Shown piece by piece: positions 7,766-15,941 of a stretch of DNA of 27,766 nt. Numbering within the stretch: the stretch's first letter is position 1; the number at the start of each line of letters is the position of its first letter. The position numbers and the translations under genes are program-made. The notes below the pieces were generated by a model that was not told the origin of the DNA, searched no databases, and saw only the letters and a program-made list of their open reading frames with translations. Origin of the DNA: an uncultured Oscillospiraceae bacterium (GTDB lineage Bacteria; Bacillota; Clostridia; Oscillospirales; Ruminococcaceae); the NCBI GenBank assembly GCA_902489475.1, contig CABUAH010000017.1, positions 1-27,766 on the forward strand. Reading direction: 5' to 3'.

Positions 7766-9001
7766 TTATTTTTTCATTCTGATAATAGAGTTTTTCTCAA
7801 AACTATTTTCACAATCAATTGAAAACTTCATTGTAGCATGATTTGCAGTTTCTATTTCTACTCCGTTTTCATCATAAAGCTTGTCAGCCGAAATAACAAC
7901 GGGTTCTTTGCCAGGAGATAAAATCTCAAGCTCATCTCCCCTGTTAAACTTATTTCTCTGAGTTCCGTACAACTTACCGTCCTTACATTTATCAACTACT
8001 GCAACGACATCGTATTCTCTGATATAACCGTTATCTCCGTAATACTGATATTCACCTTCAGGATCGTTTGGATGACCAAAGAAAAATCCCGTACAATATG
8101 CTCGGTGACTTACTTTAAATACCTCGTCAAATATCCACCTTGGGCAGTCTTCCATTGTCTTATGCTCAAGATAATAGTCTACAGCCATTCTGTAAGCGTT
8201 TGTGATAACAGAAACATAGTAGGACGATTTTGCTCTTCCCTCAATTTTAAGACTGTAAACACCTGCTTCAGCCAGCTTGTCAATGTATTCGATCAAGCAC
8301 ATATCCTTTGCATTTAGGATATATGTGCCTTTGCTGTCTTCAAATATTGGGAAAAACTGTCCGTCACGCTTTTCCTCCATAAGGTGATAACCCCACCTGC
8401 ATGGCTGTGCGCACTCTCCCCTATTTGCATCTCGGTTTACAAGATACTGCGACAACAGACATCTGCCCGAAAAGCTTACACACATTGCACCGTGTACAAA
8501 ACACTCAATATCCAAATCTTTAGGAGTTTTAGCCCTGATTTCAGCTATTTCATCAATACTCAACTCACGGGCAAGCACAACACGCTTAGCACCCATGTTG
8601 TAGAATTCATTTGCCGTAACGTAATTTACAATGCCGGCTTGTGTGGAAATGTGAATTTCCATATCAGGGGCATATTTTTTTACCAGCGAGAGCAAACCTA
8701 TATCGTTTACTATAACTGCGTCTACACCTGCATCCACAGCGATATCTATAAATTCTTTAAAATGTGATACCTCATCATTTCTTGGCAATGTATTACAGGT
8801 AAGATAAACCTTAACGCCCTTTTTATGAGAGCGATCTACTGCATCTTTTAACTCATCGCTTGAAAAATTGGCAGGACCTGCTCTCATACCGAACATTTGT
8901 CCGCCCAAGTATACAGCATCTGCTCCAAAATCAAGAGCAGCGCCGAGTCGCTCTTGATCACCGACCGGCGCTAATACTTCTAATTGTTTTATGTTATTCA
9001 A
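7766..9001 (-). CDS. U32 family protein, TrhP-like (tRNA U34 hydroxylation)
   Basis: A U32-family protein (PrtC/YegQ/TrhP group). Though often labelled collagenase-like peptidase, close relatives (TrhP) install 5-hydroxyuridine at tRNA position 34, and other U32 proteins (UbiU/V, RlhA) do hydroxylation with an Fe-S cluster. Seen: a TIM-barrel start (EVLAPVGD at 8-15, GADAVYLGG 26-34), the family signature ECFVHGAMCVSFSGRC at 166-181, and CAQPC at 197-201. Together these supply C174, C181, C197 and C201, a plausible [4Fe-4S] set. At 411 residues it is of usual length. It starts with TTG at 9001 behind AAGGAG, about eight bases upstream; no ATG fits. It follows mltG by 12 bp, a neighbour pair known from other Clostridia. 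Confidence 0.9.
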   Translation of the reverse strand: MNNIKQLEVLAPVGDQERLGAALDFGADAVYLGGQMFGMRAGPANFSSDELKDAVDRSHKKGVKVYLTCNTLPRNDEVSHFKEFIDIAVDAGVDAVIVNDIGLLSLVKKYAPDMEIHISTQAGIVNYVTANEFYNMGAKRVVLARELSIDEIAEIRAKTPKDLDIECFVHGAMCVSFSGRCLLSQYLVNRDANRGECAQPCRWGYHLMEEKRDGQFFPIFEDSKGTYILNAKDMCLIEYIDKLAEAGVYSLKIEGRAKSSYYVSVITNAYRMAVDYYLEHKTMEDCPRWIFDEVFKVSHRAYCTGFFFGHPNDPEGEYQYYGDNGYIREYDVVAVVDKCKDGKLYGTQRNKFNRGDELEILSPGKEPVVISADKLYDENGVEIETANHATMKFSIDCENSFEKNSIIRMKK

Positions 9002-9013
9002 TATAGTAACTCC

Positions 9014-10627
9014 TTAATTTATTCCTGCCTTATAAAGATTTTGATTGTGTTCTGTAAGTGTACTTGCATAGTAGCCTTTCTTAGTGCTTATATCATGACA
9101 GAAATAGTAATAATCTGTATCTTCGGGATATAATACTGCGTTGATCGCATTAAGTCCAGGATTGCATATAGCTCCTACAGGAAGTCCCTCACGTTCGTAA
9201 GTATCATACTTATCTTTAAATGCATTAACCTCGGAAGTAGTATAATTTTGAAGTTCCGAAGCTGCAGAAGTAATTGTTTGCGAATAATAATTTGAAGTCG
9301 GGTCAGACTGAAGTCTTGCTATGTACTCGTTAAATTGATTGTTAGGTCCGTCATTTAAACGATTAGAGAAAATAGATGCTATTATTGGCATTTCCTCATC
9401 GTTTGCAGATTCAAGCTGTACGATCGAAGCCAAAGTTATAACCTCATCAATAGTATAATTTAACTCCTCGGCACGAGCCTTCATCTCATCTGTAAACTTA
9501 ACATCAAAAGCATTTCTTATGGTACTTATAACAGTTTCGTTGTCAGAATCAAGATAGAACTGATATGTATCAGGGAAGAAATATCCTTCCATCGCAAAAA
9601 ACTTTTCGCTGCTTGAATCGATGATGTCTTCATAATCATAACCAAGCTTTAAAGAATTAAAGTCGTAAATAAAGTCAGTAACACTTGAAACTACACCTTT
9701 TTCTTTAAGCAATTTTGCAGCATCATAAAGAGTTGTACCCTCAGGGAAAGTAATATCTACAGTTTCAAATGATTGTCTTAACATCATTAATGCGTTGATC
9801 TTGTCATTATAGCTCATTGAAGGCTGAAGCTCAATGTCTCCCGGAACAATTTTATCACCTGCATTTTTAATATTAACGCAAACCTTAAATAAAAATTTGC
9901 TGTTGATAATTCCTTTATTATAAAGAGCATCAGCAATATCATCAACGCTGTAAGATTGGTCAATATTAAGCTTTATAGTTGATGTACTTTTTCCAATACC
10001 TAAGAACTCAAGGCCTACAGTAATTCCGGTTAAAGCTATAACAGTAGAAACTGTGAGAATTATGATCGTCAAAATTATTCCTGAGAAAATAGAACTGTTG
10101 ACTTTTTTCTTCTTTGACTTTTTCTTAGTATTTGAGGAAGCTGATTTTGATCTCGGATTTACATTTTTTTGCAATGCGGGTGAATTTTCTTTAGCTTTTT
10201 CGGCAACAGCAAGTTTTTTAGGTGTGTCTGCATTAACAATTTCCGCATTATCAGCCTTTTCCTCAAAAGATGTATTTTTTTGTTCATCTGTCGGTGTAGT
10301 AGTATTATCTGAAGCGCTTAGATTTTTGTCATATGTAAGACTATTGTCACTATCCTCATAAGTCTTAGGCGGTTCTAAATTAGACATTAAACTTCCGTCG
10401 AACTTCAAATTCAAGTCATCATCTTCACCTAAGTCCTCTGTGTTTTCCTGAGGCTCAATATTATTTTGAATATCGTTAGTGAGAACTGAATGAGAACTCT
10501 TGTCATACAGCAAAGCGTTTAAAGCATCTTCAGCAGAAGAATTTGTCGAGAGCAGTTCTTCGATTTCATCATCAGACTCATTATTTATTGCCAATGAGTC
10601 TAATTCCTTGTCTTTGTTATTCTCCAT
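9014..10627 (-). CDS. mltG: Endolytic murein transglycosylase MltG
   Basis: MltG (YceG family) cuts nascent glycan strands and helps set peptidoglycan chain length, at the outer face of the membrane. Seen: a long acidic, Ser/Thr/Asn-rich cytoplasmic region (1-160), a basic patch KKKSKKKK (168-175), one membrane helix (about 180-208), a LysM-like subdomain (about 215-285) and the catalytic domain. The family block LASIVQLES (399-407) carries the likely catalytic Glu at 406, followed by NRL, LQSDP (439-443) and the C-terminal GLPVGAICNPGLNAI (481-495). At 537 residues it is far longer than E. coli MltG (340), nearly all from the N-terminal tail. There is a roughly 10-residue insert between NRL and LQSDP. 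It starts 3 bp after the cyclo-ligase stop. Confidence 0.94.
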   Translation of the reverse strand: MENNKDKELDSLAINNESDDEIEELLSTNSSAEDALNALLYDKSSHSVLTNDIQNNIEPQENTEDLGEDDDLNLKFDGSLMSNLEPPKTYEDSDNSLTYDKNLSASDNTTTPTDEQKNTSFEEKADNAEIVNADTPKKLAVAEKAKENSPALQKNVNPRSKSASSNTKKKSKKKKVNSSIFSGIILTIIILTVSTVIALTGITVGLEFLGIGKSTSTIKLNIDQSYSVDDIADALYNKGIINSKFLFKVCVNIKNAGDKIVPGDIELQPSMSYNDKINALMMLRQSFETVDITFPEGTTLYDAAKLLKEKGVVSSVTDFIYDFNSLKLGYDYEDIIDSSSEKFFAMEGYFFPDTYQFYLDSDNETVISTIRNAFDVKFTDEMKARAEELNYTIDEVITLASIVQLESANDEEMPIIASIFSNRLNDGPNNQFNEYIARLQSDPTSNYYSQTITSAASELQNYTTSEVNAFKDKYDTYEREGLPVGAICNPGLNAINAVLYPEDTDYYYFCHDISTKKGYYASTLTEHNQNLYKAGIN

Positions 10628-10630
10628 TAA

Positions 10631-11197
10631 CTATTCTTCCTTTCTATAAATGTTTTTATCTGTTATAATCGTATCGATTTTTACGTCTGTATCATAAATA
10701 GGCAGTTCGTCTACAAGAAATTTTTCCATGACAACACCGATGGTTTTTCCTTTAAATCCGCATAAAAACCTATCATAATAGCCTTTGCCGTAGCCCAGCC
10801 GATAACCTCTTTTGTCAAAACAAACTCCGGGTACTATGCACAGAGAATAGTCAGAATTTATATATTTCTCACAGCATTCATCAGGTTCATATATTCCATA
10901 CATACCTTCGTTTAAGTCGCTGATTGAAGCAGCATTAAAAAATCTCATCCTGAAATCATCATAACATTTTGGGAAATACACGTTTTTGCCATTGCTTAAT
11001 GCTGATTCAAAAAACGAATATGTGACAACTTCACTGTTATATGAAGCATATAGCAAAATATTTCTGCAAGCTGAAAACTCATTTGTGTTTAAAACTTTAT
11101 CAAAAATAACATCACTTGCTCTTTTAATTTCTTCTTTTGGTAAATTATTTCGTGCTAAAAGAAATTCATGCCGTAAATTGTTTTTGTTTATTTGCAT
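10631..11197 (-). CDS. 5-formyltetrahydrofolate cyclo-ligase
   Basis: Converts 5-formyl-THF to 5,10-methenyl-THF with ATP, returning stored folate to the one-carbon pool (MTHFS / YgfA family), in the cytoplasm. Seen: the signature GYRLGYGKGYYDRFL at 131-145 and the substrate-loop block GIYEP (101-105). 188 residues, typical. Its first 10 bp overlap the end of the DJ-1 gene and mltG follows after 3 bp, so it is deep inside the thyX operon. A folate enzyme fits with ThyX, which takes its methylene group from 5,10-methylene-THF. The basic N-terminus (KNNLRHEFLLARNNL) is normal for the family. Confidence 0.93.
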   Translation of the reverse strand: MQINKNNLRHEFLLARNNLPKEEIKRASDVIFDKVLNTNEFSACRNILLYASYNSEVVTYSFFESALSNGKNVYFPKCYDDFRMRFFNAASISDLNEGMYGIYEPDECCEKYINSDYSLCIVPGVCFDKRGYRLGYGKGYYDRFLCGFKGKTIGVVMEKFLVDELPIYDTDVKIDTIITDKNIYRKEE

Positions 11198-11730
11198 TGA
11201 AGCGATGCCTCTAAGGATAGTGCTTTCTCTTTGCCGGCTAAAAGTGAAACCAGTTTTAAACCGAATTTTACAGCAGCTCCGGCTCCTTTTGCTGTAGTTA
11301 TTTTGCCGTCGTTTACTACCAAATCAGGCAGTACCGTCGCACCGTCAAGTTCTTTTTCAAAGCCCGGAAAGCAAGTTGCTTTTTTTCCTTTTAATATGCC
11401 TTTATGCCCCAAAATTGAGGGAGCGGCACAAATTGCTGAAATGTAAATGTCGTTTTCACAGCAATAATCTATAAAAGATAAAACCTTTTTATTTGCTTCG
11501 AGGTTCAGTGTTCCGGGCATACCACCCGGAAGAACGATCATCTCAATGCTCTTGTCAGGTTCGATCTCATTTATATCTAAATCCGTAATAACTGGAATAG
11601 CGTGTGAACCACGAATAATATTTGAATTAATTCCAACGGTTTTGACGTCAATGCCGCTTCGTCTAAGCAAGTCCACCGGCGCTAACGCTTCTACTTCTTC
11701 AAAACCTTCAGCTAAAAATACATAAACCAT
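11188..11730 (-). CDS. DJ-1/PfpI family protein
   Basis: A DJ-1/ThiJ/PfpI-superfamily protein, 180 residues, closest in pattern to the bacterial DJ-1 (YajL-like) branch. Seen: the start VYVFLAEGFEEVEALAPVDLL with the conserved Glu14 (equivalent to E18 of DJ-1), the strand MIVLPGGMPGT (64-74), and the nucleophile elbow ISAICAAPSILG with Cys101. Family members act as chaperones or glyoxalase/deglycase-like enzymes, with the true activity still debated; no specific substrate can be read here. It lies 10 bp after the DUF2156 gene and overlaps the cyclo-ligase gene by 10 bp. Confidence 0.92.
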   Translation of the reverse strand: MVYVFLAEGFEEVEALAPVDLLRRSGIDVKTVGINSNIIRGSHAIPVITDLDINEIEPDKSIEMIVLPGGMPGTLNLEANKKVLSFIDYCCENDIYISAICAAPSILGHKGILKGKKATCFPGFEKELDGATVLPDLVVNDGKITTAKGAGAAVKFGLKLVSLLAGKEKALSLEASLQCK

Positions 11731-11740
11731 TTTTATCTCC

Positions 11741-12628
11741 TTATTTAAATACTATCGTATTTTTTTCATACATAAAAGCCGGATAATAAGAATTCTTTGA
11801 CCGCCTAAGACCGTCAAGCCCTAAATCCTCTTCCCTATTGATATATAAGCAATCTTTTGCGTATGCCTTAGCAAACTCATTGCACAGGCATGGATACGCA
11901 CCATTTACATTGCTTAGTGCCTTCTCAATATGGACAACAAATGTATCGGAATTCAGTTTTTCTCCAATAGTAAAACCTACCATTTTACTGTTTTGGTATA
12001 ATACCCCTCCGCATAAGTTTAAATCATTAAAATTTGTTAAAAACGTATTGATTGCATATTGTTCCACAACAGCAGAGTGTTCATCGTATTTATTTGACTC
12101 ATTAAAGCTTATTGCAGAAAATTCAAAGCAATCATCAATCAAGCTTTCATCAATCGGTACAAATCTCCAATCACTCTCTTTGAATCTTTTTATATGGTTA
12201 CGTTTCCCGTGATATCTTTTTCCTTTAAGCTCGATTAAGTCGTGCGTATTGTAAATATAATCGAAATAATCTCGATCAGATGTAATAATAAGCTTGTCCT
12301 CACCATAAATGCCGGTAACGATTTTGAGCATATCGTTATTTACACTGTTAAGTTTTAGCGTTTTACCAAGTTTTTCAGCGTACTCACGAATGTCTTCAAA
12401 TAATTCCTTGTAATTTCCATTTCCCGCAGGAAACGTAAGATTGAAATATTCATCATCAAAGCTTGCACTTAAATAAAAATCTTTATATCTTGAAATTTTG
12501 GTATCACTTAAACGACACCAAGCTAAGTTGTTTGCAAATGAATACTCGCATCCTCTGAAATTGGATTCTTTAAGAGCTATATCTATCCAATCCTTATCGC
12601 TAAGTTCAATTTGCCTAAATTCAAACAT
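11741..12628 (-). CDS. DUF2156 / LPG-synthase C-terminal-domain protein
   Basis: A 295-residue protein with the pattern of the DUF2156 family, the soluble GNAT-like domain found at the C-terminus of lysyl-phosphatidylglycerol synthases. Seen: the N-terminal FANNLAWCRL block (36-45), the basic segment GKRYHGKRNHIKRF (about 136-149), and a C-terminal acyltransferase-like half (GGVLYQNSKMVGFTIGEKL, then VVHIEKAL). No membrane helices, so it lacks the flippase part. Stand-alone copies are common in Clostridia and of unknown function; an aminoacyl- or acyl-transfer role is inferred from the fold only. It sits between tmk (14 bp) and the DJ-1 gene (10 bp). Confidence 0.8.
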   Translation of the reverse strand: MFEFRQIELSDKDWIDIALKESNFRGCEYSFANNLAWCRLSDTKISRYKDFYLSASFDDEYFNLTFPAGNGNYKELFEDIREYAEKLGKTLKLNSVNNDMLKIVTGIYGEDKLIITSDRDYFDYIYNTHDLIELKGKRYHGKRNHIKRFKESDWRFVPIDESLIDDCFEFSAISFNESNKYDEHSAVVEQYAINTFLTNFNDLNLCGGVLYQNSKMVGFTIGEKLNSDTFVVHIEKALSNVNGAYPCLCNEFAKAYAKDCLYINREEDLGLDGLRRSKNSYYPAFMYEKNTIVFK

Positions 12629-12642
12629 TATATCACCAAATA

Positions 12643-13305
12643 TTACAACAAATTAATTATTTTCATTATTTCATTAGTTATAGTACCCTTAGATAGAGGA
12701 TTTTTTCCATCGGAACAGTTAATAATATTCCAATTAAATTTTTCGGCTGTATAAATAGCAGCTTCACGACATCTGTTAAGAAATTCGGTATCTATTTCAT
12801 GTATATCTTTTTTATCCTCATGGCCGTCATATCTTTTACTTAAAAGCTCCTGAGAAACATCAATCGGCATATCAAGGAAAATAACACTGTCCGGTCTTGG
12901 AAGTCCAAGCTTGTCGTATTCATAATCAAAAAGCCAATCAAGATAGCTATCCCATTCGCTCTTATCGCATTTTACCATCTGATATATTGCATTAGATGTA
13001 ACATATCTGCTGGCTAAAATCAAATCGCCTTTATTATAAGATTTCTCCCAATAAAGCTTATAGCTTGCGTATCTATCTACAGCATAAAAGCTTGAAGCCG
13101 CATAAGCATTTATATCATCAGCATTTTTTGAAAACTCACCGCTGAGATACATTTTAACAAGTGCAGATGATGGATTATCATAATCAGGAAAGCTTATTGA
13201 CTTATGCGGTATATTTTTTCCTTCTAAAAGCTTATCAACAATTTCAAACTGAGTTGATTTTCCGCTGCCGTCAAGGCCCTCAATTACTACAATTTTACCC
13301 GGCAT
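12643..13305 (-). CDS. tmk: Thymidylate kinase (dTMP kinase)
   Basis: Phosphorylates dTMP to dTDP. Seen: P-loop GLDGSGKST (10-18), the nucleotide-binding segment with VDRYA (76-80), and the block ILASRYVTSNAIYQM (96-110) which matches the DRY-SS-AYQ motif of thymidylate kinases. The acidic residue before the Arg in that motif is Ser99 here, so this is a divergent clostridial branch. A lid follows (ELLSKRYDGHEDKKDIHE, about 152-169). 220 residues. It lies 1 bp after thyX, so the enzyme making dTMP and the one using it are made together. A broader deoxynucleoside-monophosphate kinase role cannot be excluded. Confidence 0.88.
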   Translation of the reverse strand: MPGKIVVIEGLDGSGKSTQFEIVDKLLEGKNIPHKSISFPDYDNPSSALVKMYLSGEFSKNADDINAYAASSFYAVDRYASYKLYWEKSYNKGDLILASRYVTSNAIYQMVKCDKSEWDSYLDWLFDYEYDKLGLPRPDSVIFLDMPIDVSQELLSKRYDGHEDKKDIHEIDTEFLNRCREAAIYTAEKFNWNIINCSDGKNPLSKGTITNEIMKIINLL

Positions 13306-13306
13306 A

Positions 13307-14071
13307 TTATTTAAGCTCCTTGTAAAATTTAATAACTTCTCCTGCTTTTTGGCAAGACATCTTTCCCTCAGGACATTTACCTGTCATAACGCATGAGGGT
13401 CCTGCATTAATAAACAAATGCGGAGCAACACCCTTACATATTTTCAGCATTTCATCTGCAACAGCCTTTATCTCCCATTGAGCTCGGTTGCAACAGCGAT
13501 GTTTAAAGAAATTGAACAGGCTTCTTACATTCATCGTTACCACGATCTTAGTTTCACAAGAATTAGGTAAAACAAATCTAGCGTCCTCATATGCCATTTT
13601 CTTTGCCTTTTTTAAAGCTTCGGATTCATCCATACCATTTTGAACAAGCTTTTTTGTGTGTTCATCAGTTAGTATTTCAGCTATCTTTTTATAGCTATTA
13701 AGAAGATTTTGCATTTGAGTGTCAAATTCTTCCTTAGCCTCAGTTACAGCTTCAATTGCCGGAGGAGTTATAAATTCAAATCCGTCCTCATTTACATATC
13801 TTTGACTTTTCTGAGAATATGAGGCTATTCTATGCCTAACAAGCTGATGCGAGCAGGCTCTGGATATTCCCTCAATTCCAAACGTAAAAGAAACATGCTC
13901 CATTGGACTTTCATGTCCTATAGACGCAAGCATATTTATAAAGCTTTCGGTTTTTTCTGGTGTAAGTCCGTCCATAAGCGAGCCAATATCACTACTTGAA
14001 TAGCAGAGCTTAGCTGCAGTTGCAATAGTTTTTTCAGGCTCCGGTGTGTGTGCCAAAAGCGTTACCTGCAT
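13307..14071 (-). CDS. thyX: Flavin-dependent thymidylate synthase ThyX
   Basis: Makes dTMP from dUMP using 5,10-methylene-THF as methyl source and FAD/NADPH as reductant, so no dihydrofolate is produced. Seen: the ThyX motif RHRIASYSQKSQRY at residues 79-92, the HESPMEH block (53-59) and CNRAQWEI in the C-terminal half. The tail carries three spaced cysteines (SCVMTGKCPEGKMSC), seen in clostridial ThyX proteins. 254 residues. The ATG at 14071 is behind AGAAGGGA. It is the first gene of an eight-gene operon with a consensus-like promoter about 40 bp upstream. Confidence 0.96.
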   Translation of the reverse strand: MQVTLLAHTPEPEKTIATAAKLCYSSSDIGSLMDGLTPEKTESFINMLASIGHESPMEHVSFTFGIEGISRACSHQLVRHRIASYSQKSQRYVNEDGFEFITPPAIEAVTEAKEEFDTQMQNLLNSYKKIAEILTDEHTKKLVQNGMDESEALKKAKKMAYEDARFVLPNSCETKIVVTMNVRSLFNFFKHRCCNRAQWEIKAVADEMLKICKGVAPHLFINAGPSCVMTGKCPEGKMSCQKAGEVIKFYKELK

Positions 14072-14112
14072 TTTAAAATCAATCCCTTCTAAGGCATAAA
14101 TATATTTATTTT

Positions 14113-14141
14113 AGTATATCATCTTTTATATTAAAAGTCAA
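14113..14141 (-). promoter_or_regulatory. Sigma-A promoter of the thyX operon
   Basis: Read on the minus strand: -35 TTGACT (14141-14136), 17-base spacer, -10 TATACT (14118-14113). It predicts a start near 14106 and a leader of about 35 bases before thyX. It lies between the recN terminator and thyX. Confidence 0.85.
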
Positions 14142-14160
14142 ATTTAAGAGACGCAAGTAG

Positions 14161-14190
14161 AATAAAAAGCCCCTCAGATACCTGAAGGGC
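14161..14190 (-). terminator. Terminator of the asp23-recN operon
   Basis: On the minus strand GCCCTTCAG / CTGAGGGGC forms a 9-position stem with one mismatch and a four-base loop (14190-14169), followed by TTTTTA (14168-14163). It lies about 65 bp after the recN stop and before the thyX promoter. Confidence 0.85.
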
Positions 14191-14255
14191 AAAAGTTACT
14201 TTTGGCTATGTTTACAACCCCTGTCAGTTTGCGATTATGACATGGATAAAATAGT

Positions 14256-15926
14256 TTATTTTGAATTCAGCAATAAATCTTCAGCACTTTTAAGTGTAAC
14301 ATCGGTGATTTTTTCACCGCTCATAATTCTTGCAATCTCATTCTTTCGCTGTTCAAAATCAAGCGGAATAACAGTAGTTGTGGTTTTTTCATCAGTACTT
14401 TGTTTTTCGATAAGAAAATGCTTATCAGCGTATGCGGCAATTTGTGAAAGGTGCGTAACACATAATACTTGTCTGTTCTTAGAAAGTTCTTTAAGCTTAC
14501 TTCCTATCCTTTGAGCCGCCTTGCCCGAAACTCCCGTATCAATTTCGTCAAAAATCATGACAGGAGTATTATCCTTATGTGCTGTAACACATTTGAGCGC
14601 AAGCATTATTCGTGAAAGTTCACCGCCTGATGCTATTTTGGAAATTGGCTTAAGCTCCTCTCCCGGATTAGCGGAAATCAAAAATCCAACCTTATCAAGT
14701 CCTGATGCAGTTAATTTTCCCTTTTGAAAATCAACGCCAATCCTAACCTTTTCCATATTGAGAAATTTAAGCTCTTTTATAACACTTTGAGTAAACTCTA
14801 AAGCTGTTTCTTCCCTTTTGTTTGAAAGATCTTTTGCTTTAATACTAACTTCCTTTAAAAGACTGTCACGTTTTTGTGAAATTTTGTCAAGCTCTTCATA
14901 TGAGTCCAAAAGCTTATCATATTCGCCCTCAAATTCTTCTAATTTTTCTAAAACATCTTTGAGAGTAGGACCGTATTTTTTCTTGATTTTTATTAAAGCG
15001 TCACGCCTTGCAGAAATGTAAGCATATCGTCCTGGATCAATTTCAAGCCTTGAAGCTAGCCTTAAAAGTTCATCCCTAATATCCGTGATTTCTATTAGAG
15101 CAGTCGAAAGACGGTCAGATAAAACCTCTAAGTCAGAAAAAATGTCGCTGTTGGAATCAAGTATATCTTTCACAGTGTTCAGATTTGAAACAACACCGTC
15201 GTATGAATCATCACCCGATAATAAATTATCGCTTGTCCTAAGTGAATTTGAAAGACTTACTGCATTATCAGAAAGATTAAACTCACTTTCAATTTCCTCG
15301 TCCTCGGTTTCGCTTTCTATTTTAAGTGAAGATATTTCGTCAATAACATCCTTCAAATAATCAATTCTGATACTTCTCTGCTGATTTAGTGTTGAAAGCT
15401 CTTTAATACTTCTCGATGTTGATTGAAGCTCTTTGAACAGCTCTTTATATTTATGAATTTCCGGTTCAAGTCCTCCGAATGAATCAAGAATTTCGAGATG
15501 CTTTGAATCATCAAGTAAAATAATGTTGTCATGCTGACCATGAATATCAACAAGCATTAAACCGACCTGCTTCAAAGATGAAACAGAAACGGCTCTTCCG
15601 TTAATTCTCGCCGTACTTTTTCCCTGAGCTGTAATTTCACGCTCAAGCACTAAGCTGTCGTCAAAGTCAACCTCTATTCCCATATTGCTAAGCTCTTCTC
15701 TTACATGATCACTTATATCATCAAAAAGCGCATTTATAATTGCCTTATCCGAGCCCGTTCTTACAACGTCCTTCGAAACACGCTGACCCAAAATTGCATT
15801 AATTCCGTTTATAAGTATAGATTTACCCGCACCGGTTTCGCCTGTAAAGACGTTAAATCCGGCGGAAAAATCAATAGTCGCTTTTTCAATAACAACTAAA
15901 TTTTCAATGTATAACTCCTTAAGCAT
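14256..15926 (-). CDS. recN: DNA repair protein RecN
   Basis: An SMC-like ATPase that acts early in double-strand-break repair. Seen from the start chosen here: Walker A GETGAGKS (29-36), two long charged coiled-coil arms (about 150-345) either side of a central segment, then the signature ASGGELSRIMLALK and Walker B MIFDEIDTGVSG (about 457-468) with the following VTHLSQIAAYAD. 556 residues, typical. ATG 15926 is chosen because AAGGAG lies six bases upstream and because the family begins MLKELYIENLVVIE. The same frame is open 14 codons further, but those run into the GC-rich hairpin element and look non-coding. Last gene of its operon. Confidence 0.95.
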   Translation of the reverse strand: MLKELYIENLVVIEKATIDFSAGFNVFTGETGAGKSILINGINAILGQRVSKDVVRTGSDKAIINALFDDISDHVREELSNMGIEVDFDDSLVLEREITAQGKSTARINGRAVSVSSLKQVGLMLVDIHGQHDNIILLDDSKHLEILDSFGGLEPEIHKYKELFKELQSTSRSIKELSTLNQQRSIRIDYLKDVIDEISSLKIESETEDEEIESEFNLSDNAVSLSNSLRTSDNLLSGDDSYDGVVSNLNTVKDILDSNSDIFSDLEVLSDRLSTALIEITDIRDELLRLASRLEIDPGRYAYISARRDALIKIKKKYGPTLKDVLEKLEEFEGEYDKLLDSYEELDKISQKRDSLLKEVSIKAKDLSNKREETALEFTQSVIKELKFLNMEKVRIGVDFQKGKLTASGLDKVGFLISANPGEELKPISKIASGGELSRIMLALKCVTAHKDNTPVMIFDEIDTGVSGKAAQRIGSKLKELSKNRQVLCVTHLSQIAAYADKHFLIEKQSTDEKTTTTVIPLDFEQRKNEIARIMSGEKITDVTLKSAEDLLLNSK

Positions 15927-15941
15927 TTTTTCTCCTTCAAT

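Noticed and set aside
7766..9001. The U32 gene as a secreted collagenase or virulence protease.
   Set aside because: No signal peptide, and the cysteine set and context fit the TrhP-type RNA-modifying branch of U32.
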